Source of the DNA: Candidatus Acetothermia bacterium
GTDB lineage: Bacteria; Bipolaricaulota; Bipolaricaulia; Bipolaricaulales; Bipolaricaulaceae
Length of the DNA stretch: 14,096 nucleotides
Direction of reading: 5' to 3'
Assembly (NCBI GenBank): GCA_003552425.1
Contig: PUMC01000042.1
Location: forward strand, 1-14,096
Positions 7,002 to 12,995 of the stretch are shown here, one piece after another. Made by a program: the position numbers and the translations under genes. Every line of letters starts with the position of its first letter. Within the stretch, counting starts at the first letter, position 1. The notes beneath the pieces were generated by a model that ran no database searches, had not been told where the DNA came from, and saw only the letters and a program-made list of their open reading frames with translations.

Positions 7002-8728
7002 CGGACTGCCTCCTTCGCGACTTCCTCCTTTGCGATCAGGGCGGCCCCGAGTGCTCCCGTCACCTCGAAGTGTGGGGGTACACGTATCGGGCGCTCCAGA
7101 AGCTGTGCGAATGCGGCGACCACAGACCGGTTGCCCGCTACCCCCCCCTGGAAGAGCACATGTTGGCCGATGGGGCGGTCAGCGACCACCCGGTTCAGGT
7201 AGTTCAGCGCGATGGAGTAGGCAAGCCCTGCGGACAGGTCCCGTTTTGCGGCGCCACGGTTCTGGTAGTGGATGAGATCCGACTCCATGAACACGGTGCA
7301 CCGTTCGCCAAGCTGGACAGGGCGAGGCGCCTCCAGCGCACTTGAGATCATCTCCTCCAGGGGTATGCCCAGCCGCGCTGCTTGTTCCTCGAGGAAGGAG
7401 CCGGTTCCGGCGGCACATGCCTTGTTCAGCGCGAAGTCGACCACGACGCCGGAATCAAGGAGGATGAATTTCGAGTCCTGGCCGCCAATCTCCAAGATCG
7501 TGTCCGTCTCGGGATCGATCTCCACTGCGGCTCGGGCCTGCGCTGTGATCTCGTTCTTCACCACATCGGCACCCACAAAACGACCGATGAGCTCGCGGCC
7601 CGATCCGGTCACGCCAACACCGCGAACCTGATCAGCGCTTCCTCGTTCCCCCAAGGCTTGTAGCAGTTCGCGTGTAGCCTGTAGCGGGTTCCCCCGTGTC
7701 CGGAGGTAGATCTTCGCCACCACCTGGCCTTGTGTATCGATGAGCACGCCCTTGGTGCTCACCGACCCCACGTCGATGCCCAGGTACAGGTCAGGCGCGC
7801 CGTCGCTGTGCGGCACGGGGATGTGTCCTGTCGGCCTGTCCACAAGCGGAGGAAGGGAAGCAGGTCCTGTTCCCTCGTGCTTACGCACCGCCTCCTCAAG
7901 CTGCTGCCGGACTGCAGGCCAGTCGAAGGATGCCTGATCCTCGACGCCCAGTGCCGCTCCGATGGCGGCCATGAACACCTCGTGGGTGGGCACGGACAGG
8001 TCCTCAACTGTCAGGCCGAGCACGCTGCGGAATGCGCGCAGCATGCCTTCGTTACGGGAGACGCCACCCTGAAAGAGGATGGGTGTATGGAAAGGTTTTC
8101 CCCGTCCCACGTCGGACTGGAAATTTCGTGCCAGGGCCATGCACAGCCCCCCAAGGATCTCGGGCAGAGGGGTGCCGACCTGCTGAAGGTGGACGATGTC
8201 CGACTTGGCGAACACCGCGCAGCGACCGGCGATGTGCGGCGGGTCCTGGGCTTGTGCGGCGAGGCGGGAGAACGCCTCGATGGAGAGTCCCAGACGCCCT
8301 GCTTGTTGTTCAAGGAACGAGCCTGTGCCGGCCGCGCACTGTGTGTTGAGCGCGAAATCCGATAGCTCCAGCCGCCCATCATGTTCCTCGAGAAGCAGGA
8401 GTTTGGAGTCCTGCCCTCCGATTTCGATGACCGTGCGCACGTGGGGATAGAAGCGGCGTACAGCGGCCGTCTGTGCTACCAACTCGTTGACGTACGGTGC
8501 GCCCAGTGCTTCGCCGAGCATGCGTCCTCCGGAGCCGCTGACCGCGACCCCCTCCACCGGACCAGGATCTCCTGATAGGAGTTCGTCCATGATGCCCAGC
8601 GCGGTGGCCATGGGCATTCCCTGGGACGGTTGATAGCGACCTTCCACCACGCGGTCCTCCGAATCCAGGAGGACGACCTTGACGGTGAGCGACCCGATGT
8701 CAACACCCAACCTCAGCGGAACTGTCAT
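6998..8728 (-). CDS. Tandem-domain BcrAD/BadFG-type ATPase (2-hydroxyacyl-CoA dehydratase activase family, 576 aa)
   Basis: Two ASKHA-fold ATPase domains in one chain, each of the type that uses ATP hydrolysis to drive one-electron transfer from a [4Fe-4S] cluster. Domain 1 spans about residues 5-262 (GVDIGSLTVKVVLLD, SGSGGR, EIGGQDSK, CAAGTGSF with Cys131, GRCAVF with Cys170, FQGGVSRNEG). Domain 2 spans about 315-570 (GIDVGSVSTKGVLID, TGSGRE, EIGGQDSK, CAAGTGSF with Cys438, ERCTVF with Cys477, FQGGVAGN). The cysteines are 39 residues apart in both domains, so both keep the cluster ligands. The two may form a pseudo-dimer around one bridging cluster. In related proteins these domains are often fused to the DUF2229 part; here the stop codon separates them with an ATGA overlap. 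No Shine-Dalgarno sequence precedes the ATG. A promoter with perfect TTGACA lies directly upstream. Confidence 0.92.
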   Translation of the reverse strand: MTVPLRLGVDIGSLTVKVVLLDSEDRVVEGRYQPSQGMPMATALGIMDELLSGDPGPVEGVAVSGSGGRMLGEALGAPYVNELVAQTAAVRRFYPHVRTVIEIGGQDSKLLLLEEHDGRLELSDFALNTQCAAGTGSFLEQQAGRLGLSIEAFSRLAAQAQDPPHIAGRCAVFAKSDIVHLQQVGTPLPEILGGLCMALARNFQSDVGRGKPFHTPILFQGGVSRNEGMLRAFRSVLGLTVEDLSVPTHEVFMAAIGAALGVEDQASFDWPAVRQQLEEAVRKHEGTGPASLPPLVDRPTGHIPVPHSDGAPDLYLGIDVGSVSTKGVLIDTQGQVVAKIYLRTRGNPLQATRELLQALGERGSADQVRGVGVTGSGRELIGRFVGADVVKNEITAQARAAVEIDPETDTILEIGGQDSKFILLDSGVVVDFALNKACAAGTGSFLEEQAARLGIPLEEMISSALEAPRPVQLGERCTVFMESDLIHYQNRGAAKRDLSAGLAYSIALNYLNRVVADRPIGQHVLFQGGVAGNRSVVAAFAQLLERPIRVPPHFEVTGALGAALIAKEEVAKEAVR

Positions 8729-8738
8729 AATTGGAAAC

Positions 8739-8766
8739 AGAATACTGTTGTGGGCACTGGTGTCAA
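8739..8766 (-). promoter_or_regulatory. Promoter of the activase gene pair
   Basis: On the minus strand a perfect TTGACA (8761-8766) and TATTCT (8739-8744, four of six matches) are separated by 16 bases. The -10 box ends ten bases before the ATG at 8728, so the message would have almost no leader. That fits the lack of a Shine-Dalgarno sequence. Confidence 0.6.
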
Positions 8767-8778
8767 ACAGCCCTCGGC

Positions 8779-8964
8779 TCAGCTACGCCACAAGCGCCGA
8801 CGGAGCCCTGCCGCCGCCAGCAACGCGGCGACCGCTGCCACGGCGAGCACCGCCGTCAGCCCCGCTCCAGGTTGTTCAGGAAGCGAGAGTCCAACAACAA
8901 GCCCCACAAGTCCTGCCCCAACAGCAAGCAGTATCGTGTAGATCCAGCCTCTCATGAAGCGCAT
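8779..8964 (-). CDS. Small membrane protein with two transmembrane segments (61 aa)
   Basis: I do not recognise a family. The protein has two clear hydrophobic segments, about residues 7-26 (WIYTILLAVGAGLVGLVVGL) and 35-53 (GLTAVLAVAAVAALLAAAG), joined by a short SLPEQPGA turn. A basic tail follows (RRRLWR), and the start is basic too (MRFMRGW). This suits a helical hairpin with both ends in the cytoplasm. The ATG at 8964 is nine bases after the adenine deaminase stop codon, so the two genes are probably cotranscribed. An ATG three codons later (8955) is an alternative. No Shine-Dalgarno sequence is seen before either. The activase promoter begins 13 bases after this gene. Many small hydrophobic ORFs in GC-rich DNA are chance, but the tight spacing on the same strand and the clean two-helix pattern favour a real gene. 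Confidence 0.6.
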   Translation of the reverse strand: MRFMRGWIYTILLAVGAGLVGLVVGLSLPEQPGAGLTAVLAVAAVAALLAAAGLRRRLWRS

Positions 8965-8973
8965 GGCTTCAGG

Positions 8974-10695
8974 TTACCCGGAGGTTTCGTCCGCTTCAAA
9001 CAGGGGAACAAACCTGAACAGGTCAACGTCCACGATTCCCCGATCGGTGAGCTTGAGTTGTGGGATGACCTCCAATGCCAGGAAGGAAAGCGACATAAAC
9101 GGATCTGGGAGTTGGCAACCCAATTGCGCCGCGGCCTGCTGAAGCTCACGGGCAGCCTGGGCCACCTCTCCCAGTGGGCGGTCCGACATCAGACCGGCTA
9201 TGGGCAGGGGAAGGTTGGCCAGCACGCGGCCTCGATCGACGACCACCTGTCCTCCTCCCTGACGCGTAAGCAGCTCGATGGCGGTGTGCATCTCTGCATC
9301 GTCCGTTCCGACAACAATGAGGTTATGGGCGTCGTGGGCGACCGTGGAGGCAAGCGCCCCCCGGCGAAGGCCGAAGCCGTGTACCAGCCCCAGGCCCACA
9401 GAGGCCGTCCCATGATGGCGCTCCACCACAGCCGCCTTGAGGACGTCGTTCTCCAAGTCCGCCACCACCTCGCCGTTGGTGATCTTCGGGTGACGGCTCT
9501 GGGCGTACGTCACAACCTGATCGGGAACGACGCCAATAACGCGTGCAGGGCCCTCTTGAGCGGCAAGGGTCAAAGGAACAGCCTGGGGGTCAAGCGACAT
9601 ACGTTTTGAAGGGTGAGGAACGGGGGGAGGCATGGGTGCCACGCACGTGCCCTGGTCTGCGACCAGCATGCCGCCAGCGTAGACCTGCCGGATCCGGACC
9701 CCCGAAAGGTCCTCCAGGACGACGAGGTCTGCCCTGTAGCCGGGCGCTACCGCGCCGATCCGCTCCAGCCCGTAACAGCGCGCGGCGTGCAGGGAAGCCG
9801 CCGTGAACACGAGTTCGGGCTGGGCGCCGGCGTCGATCGCTGCCCGCAGGATGCCGTCCAGATGCCCTTCCTCCTCCAATGTTGGAGGGTGCCGGTCATC
9901 GGTGCAGAAGTGTACTTGAGGGGCCGTGGCCCAGCTGAGGAGGGGCAGGAGGGTGTGAAGGTTGCGTGCTGTGGTGCCTTCACGAATGAGGATGTGCATT
10001 CCGCACTGGAGCTTCTCACGGGCTTCCTCAAGGTCGGTGCACTCGTGGTCCGTGCGCGGGCCGGCGAGGACGTATGCCCAAAGGTCGGGTCCCCTGAGGC
10101 CGGGCGCGTGCCCGTCGATGCACCTGCCCTGTGCGGTGTCGAGCTTCGCGAGGACCTCCGGGTCGCCGTGGAGTACCCCCGGGTAGTTCATCATCTCCCC
10201 GAGCCCAAGCACGCGGGGCCAACGGAGCATCGCGCGGACCGAAGATGCGTCGAGCGCCGCACCAGCTGTACTGAGGGGGCTCGCCGGGACACAAGAGGGA
10301 ACCATGACGTGGACGTTCAGTGGCAGACCTTCGCTCGCCTTGAGCATGTAGTGCACGCCGTCCTCTCCCAGCACGTTGGCGATCTCGTGGGGGTCTGCGA
10401 TCACCGTTGTCGTGCCCCGCGGCAACACGGCTTTTGCGAACTCGCGGGGCGTAACCTGCGCGCTCTCCAGATGAACGTGGGTATCGACGAAACCCGGTAC
10501 CACACAGGCACCATCGAGATCAACGACGCGGCGTGCCTGCTGGGCACGGAAACCCACGATCATGCCGTTGGCCACGGCGACGTCGGCGCTCACCATACGT
10601 CCTGAGAAGACATCGAGCACCGTTCCGCCCTTGAGCAAGAGGTCCGCTGCCTGAACTCCTTTCGCATGCCCGCCTGCCGCAGTTGCGTCGGTCAT
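8974..10695 (-). CDS. ade: Adenine deaminase (573 aa)
   Basis: Converts adenine to hypoxanthine and ammonia in purine salvage; a cytosolic metal enzyme of the amidohydrolase superfamily. The N-terminal small domain is followed by metal and active-site motifs: DTHVHLES (His73, His75), ADPHEIANVLG (Asp101, His103, Glu104), GHAPGL (His196), RTDHE (Asp216, His217, Glu218), IREGTTARNL and CTDDRHP (Asp266, Asp267, His269). The C-terminal adenine-deaminase domain carries ASTVAHDAHNLIVVG, AGLMSDRP and MSLSFLALEVIPQLKLTDRGIVDV. The length agrees with known Ade proteins (about 575-590 aa). The ATG at 10695 is chosen because family similarity starts soon after it; the frame stays open 301 codons upstream, but that part only shadows the opposite-strand ElyC-like gene. 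A TATCCT box ends seven bases before this ATG and no Shine-Dalgarno sequence is present. No purine riboswitch-like structure was recognised upstream. Confidence 0.93.
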   Translation of the reverse strand: MTDATAAGGHAKGVQAADLLLKGGTVLDVFSGRMVSADVAVANGMIVGFRAQQARRVVDLDGACVVPGFVDTHVHLESAQVTPREFAKAVLPRGTTTVIADPHEIANVLGEDGVHYMLKASEGLPLNVHVMVPSCVPASPLSTAGAALDASSVRAMLRWPRVLGLGEMMNYPGVLHGDPEVLAKLDTAQGRCIDGHAPGLRGPDLWAYVLAGPRTDHECTDLEEAREKLQCGMHILIREGTTARNLHTLLPLLSWATAPQVHFCTDDRHPPTLEEEGHLDGILRAAIDAGAQPELVFTAASLHAARCYGLERIGAVAPGYRADLVVLEDLSGVRIRQVYAGGMLVADQGTCVAPMPPPVPHPSKRMSLDPQAVPLTLAAQEGPARVIGVVPDQVVTYAQSRHPKITNGEVVADLENDVLKAAVVERHHGTASVGLGLVHGFGLRRGALASTVAHDAHNLIVVGTDDAEMHTAIELLTRQGGGQVVVDRGRVLANLPLPIAGLMSDRPLGEVAQAARELQQAAAQLGCQLPDPFMSLSFLALEVIPQLKLTDRGIVDVDLFRFVPLFEADETSG

Positions 10696-10702
10696 GGCGT
10701 CA

Positions 10703-10708
10703 AGGATA
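10703..10708 (-). promoter_or_regulatory. -10 box directly upstream of ade
   Basis: TATCCT on the minus strand, ending seven bases before the ATG at 10695, so transcription would start at or next to the start codon. No strong -35 hexamer is seen at 16-19 bases. Confidence 0.35.
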
Positions 10709-10821
10709 GCCAAGAGGCGGCAATGAGGCGAACGTGCAGGGGTGCCCAAACTACACCACGCTTGCCGGCAGGACAGCACCGTTGGGGGACTCTGAGGTTG
10801 CCGCCCGGCACGGGTGCGGGC

Positions 10822-10827
10822 TAGGCT
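10822..10827 (+). promoter_or_regulatory. Weak -10 box upstream of the ElyC-like gene
   Basis: TAGGCT at 10822-10827 with TTGCCG at 10798-10803, 18 bases apart. Each matches the consensus at only about half its positions. The expected transcription start is near 10835, about 45 bases before the ElyC-like ATG. Confidence 0.25.
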
Positions 10828-10835
10828 TCGGTGCG

Positions 10836-10883
10836 GTGAGCATGATCGTGGGGCGTCGGAGAACGGGGTTGCACGGAAAATGA
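10836..10883 (+). CDS. Possible 15-codon leader ORF overlapping the ElyC-like start
   Basis: A short frame starting with GTG 10836 (or ATG 10842) encodes MSMIVGRRRTGLHGK and ends with a TGA that overlaps the ATG of the ElyC-like gene as ATGA. The GTG lies eight bases after TAGGCT, the same layout as other leaderless candidates here. The ElyC-like ATG has no good ribosome binding site, so coupling through this leader would explain how it is translated. The frame is very short and could be chance. Confidence 0.2.
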   Translation: MSMIVGRRRTGLHGK

Positions 10884-11662
10884 GCACGGTGTTTGGGCTC
10901 CTTGCGGATCCCCTGCCCTGGCTGTGCGCTGTGCTGCTGGGCGGCGCGGCGTGGTCGTTGCGGCGCAGTCGCTGGGTTGGGGCGGGATTGGGCGTGTGTT
11001 TCGTGGTGGTGTACATCCTGTCCGTGGGGCCTGGCACTGATCTTCTGTTGCGGCCTTTGGAGCAGGCTTTCCCACCGCTCCACCATGCACCGGTCGAGCC
11101 CGTGAAGGCAGTGGTGGTGCTCACGGGAGGCGAAGGGTGGTCGCCGGAACGGCCCATCACCAGCGCGCTGTCCACCTCGTCCACCGATCGTCTTGTGGAG
11201 GGGATCCGTGTGTGGCGGCTTCTGGGGGGGGACGCCTTGTTGCTCATGGTGGGCGGCATCGGGACCCCTGGGGGACGTGCGGAAGGACCGCTGATGGCCG
11301 AAGCGGCGAGGGCGCTCGGTGTTCCGGACGACGCTCTAGGATGGGAGTCCGCGTCGCGGAACACGTACGAGAACGCGCAGGCCGTGCGGGAGCACCTTGG
11401 TGAGGGGAGGTTTGTGCTTGTGACAAGCGCGTTCCACATGCCGCGGGCCATGGAGATCTTCGCGCGATCAGGGCTCGCGCCGATCCCCGCGCCCTGTGGG
11501 CACGCGGCGCGCCTTGTTCGCAGCGGTTGGGACTGGTTCCCCAGGGCGCAGGCCCTGTGGCGTTCGGCCCAAGCGTTACGAGAACACGTGGCGCTCATCT
11601 GGTACCGCCTCCGCTACGGTTCTGCAAACGATGCTGTTGTGATGGAATCCCGACAGCAATAG
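10880..11662 (+). CDS. ElyC/SanA/YdcF-family (DUF218) envelope protein (260 aa)
   Basis: Inner-membrane protein of the DUF218 family; E. coli ElyC, of about the same length and layout, affects peptidoglycan synthesis and envelope integrity. Two N-terminal membrane segments lie at about residues 12-26 and 33-50. They are followed by a DUF218 domain from about 77 to 235 with VVVLTGGEG, the conserved ESASRNTYENA (156-166) and VTSAFHMPRAM (181-191). ATG 10880 is chosen over GTG 10814 because the first membrane segment and the length then match the family; the upstream part is arginine-rich and unlike it. No strong Shine-Dalgarno sequence precedes the ATG. The gene diverges from ade and ends 21 bases before hypC on the same strand, so read-through into the hyp genes is likely. 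The exact biochemical role is not known. Confidence 0.85.
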   Translation: MSTVFGLLADPLPWLCAVLLGGAAWSLRRSRWVGAGLGVCFVVVYILSVGPGTDLLLRPLEQAFPPLHHAPVEPVKAVVVLTGGEGWSPERPITSALSTSSTDRLVEGIRVWRLLGGDALLLMVGGIGTPGGRAEGPLMAEAARALGVPDDALGWESASRNTYENAQAVREHLGEGRFVLVTSAFHMPRAMEIFARSGLAPIPAPCGHAARLVRSGWDWFPRAQALWRSAQALREHVALIWYRLRYGSANDAVVMESRQQ

Positions 11663-11665
11663 AAT
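11637..11665 (+). promoter_or_regulatory. Probable internal promoter for hypCDE
   Basis: TTGTGA (11637-11642, four of six matches) and TAGAAT (11660-11665, five of six) are spaced by exactly 17 bases. They lie across the 3' end of the ElyC-like gene. The expected start near 11672 leaves a very short leader with GGTGAG at 11672-11677 before hypC, so part of the Shine-Dalgarno sequence may fall at the very 5' end. Confidence 0.4.
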
Positions 11666-11683
11666 GCTCACGGTGAGCCGAGA

Positions 11684-11914
11684 ATGTGCCTAGCTGTTCC
11701 GATGAAGGTTGTCGCTGTGGATGGCACCGTGGCCACGTTAGAGGCCGGCGGTGTGCGTGCCTCCGCCCGCCTCGATGCCCTGGGGGAGACGGTGGCCCTG
11801 GGCGATTACCTTCTTGTTCACGCAGGTTTCGCCATCCGCCGGTTGGATCCCGAGGACGCCCAGGAAACGCTCAAGCTGCTGGACGAGATGCTGGCAGCCG
11901 ATGATGACGGGTGA
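11684..11914 (+). CDS. hypC: [NiFe]-hydrogenase maturation chaperone HypC (76 aa)
   Basis: Small chaperone that carries the Fe(CN)2CO group with HypD and delivers it to the hydrogenase large-subunit precursor. The defining N-terminus MCLAVP with Cys2 is present, exposed after removal of the initiator Met. GDYLLVHAGFAI with His46 and the tail LDPEDAQETLKLLDEML are also typical, and the length is normal. GGTGAG lies six bases before the ATG. The last 14 bases overlap hypD, a sign of translational coupling. HupF/HybG paralogues share this fold, but the tight link to hypD and hypE supports HypC. Confidence 0.96.
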   Translation: MCLAVPMKVVAVDGTVATLEAGGVRASARLDALGETVALGDYLLVHAGFAIRRLDPEDAQETLKLLDEMLAADDDG

Positions 11915-12995
11915 GCGCTTCCTGCTGCGCGATGAGGGGCGCGGGCGCGGGCTTGCGCGGCTCCTCAGGAAGCTGACCCCGGAACGGCCGGTCCGGATCG
12001 TGCACGTCTGTGGCACGCACGAGATCACCATCTCCGAGCACGGACTCCGGCATCTCCTGCCTGAGGGCGTTGCCGTTCTTGAGGGCCCTGGATGTCCCGT
12101 GTGCGTGACGTCCACGGTTGACCTCGACCGCGCAGTGGGGTTGGCCGAGCGCGGTATTGTCGTGTGCACCTTTGGCGACATGATGCGCGTGCCGGGCACG
12201 CGGATGACCCTTGATGAGGCCAGGAAAGAAGGGGCTGCGGTACACACCGTGCTCTCAGCAGCCGATGCGGTTGCGCTTGCCCGCAGGACGCCCCAGCGTG
12301 ACGTGGTGTTCTTCGCGGTGGGCTTCGAGACCACATCCCCGGGTACCGCCGCCGTGCTCCTTGACGATCCCCCGGACAACTTCTCCGTGCTCTGTGCCCA
12401 CAAGCTCATCCCCCCCGCTGTGGAGGCACTGATGGACATGCCCGGAACAACGCTCGATGGCCTGCTGGCACCGGGTCATGTCTCCACGGTGATCGGAGCG
12501 CGTGCGTACGCGGAACTGGCGGAGGTACATCGTCTCCCGGTGGTGATCGGAGGGTTCGAACCCCTTGATGTCCTCTATGCCTTGGTCGTTCTGCTGAGGC
12601 AGCTGTGGGAGGGGAGGGCGGAGGTGGAGAACGCCTACCCGCGGGCGGTCAGCTGGAACGGGAATCCGAGGGCTCAGGAACTGATCGGCCGCGCGTTCCT
12701 GCCCTGCGATGCAAGGTGGCGGGGCATCGGCACGATTCCGGCCTCGGGTTTGGCCTTGCGGGATGCGTTCGCACATCTGGACGCGGCGCGTCGGTACGAT
12801 GTGCCGGCGAGCGAGGGCCAGGAAGTGGTGCCTGGCTGCCGCTGTGCTGATGTGCTCGTAGCCAGGGCTGTACCGAGCGATTGTCCGCTGTTCGGTGCTG
12901 CGTGCACGCCGCTTACACCGGTAGGCCCGTGCATGGTGGGGGCGGAGGGTGCGTGCTCCGTGTGGTATCGGCATGGCGGGAGGGCGGGCCTTTGA
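11901..12995 (+). CDS. hypD: [NiFe]-hydrogenase maturation protein HypD (364 aa)
   Basis: Scaffold iron-sulfur protein on which the Fe(CN)2CO unit is assembled together with HypC. Conserved motifs are VHVCGTHE (Cys37), EGPGCPVC (Cys65, Cys68), the GFETTSPGTA region and GGFEPLDVL. The C-terminal cluster region is PGCRCADVL...DCPLFGAACTP...GPCMVGAEGAC (Cys313, 315, 328, 335, 344, 352), which includes the [4Fe-4S] ligands. The length is close to the usual 365-375. The start is ATG 11901 (or 11904, one codon later), inside the end of hypC. The frame is open further upstream only as a shadow of hypC. The end overlaps the proposed TTG start of hypE. Confidence 0.96.
   Translation: MMTGERFLLRDEGRGRGLARLLRKLTPERPVRIVHVCGTHEITISEHGLRHLLPEGVAVLEGPGCPVCVTSTVDLDRAVGLAERGIVVCTFGDMMRVPGTRMTLDEARKEGAAVHTVLSAADAVALARRTPQRDVVFFAVGFETTSPGTAAVLLDDPPDNFSVLCAHKLIPPAVEALMDMPGTTLDGLLAPGHVSTVIGARAYAELAEVHRLPVVIGGFEPLDVLYALVVLLRQLWEGRAEVENAYPRAVSWNGNPRAQELIGRAFLPCDARWRGIGTIPASGLALRDAFAHLDAARRYDVPASEGQEVVPGCRCADVLVARAVPSDCPLFGAACTPLTPVGPCMVGAEGACSVWYRHGGRAGL
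12978..12983 (+). promoter_or_regulatory. Ribosome binding site deciding the hypE TTG start
   Basis: GGGAGG, eight bases upstream of TTG 12992. The alternative ATG at 13022 lacks a comparable site. Confidence 0.55.

Noticed and set aside
9613..10605. 330-codon plus-strand open frame
   Set aside because: Antisense shadow of ade with no family motifs; long antisense frames are expected in GC-rich genes.
10696..11598. 301-codon N-terminal extension of the ade frame
   Set aside because: It has no adenine deaminase similarity, is rich in Pro, Arg and Ser, lies opposite the ElyC-like gene, and family similarity begins only after the Met at 10695.
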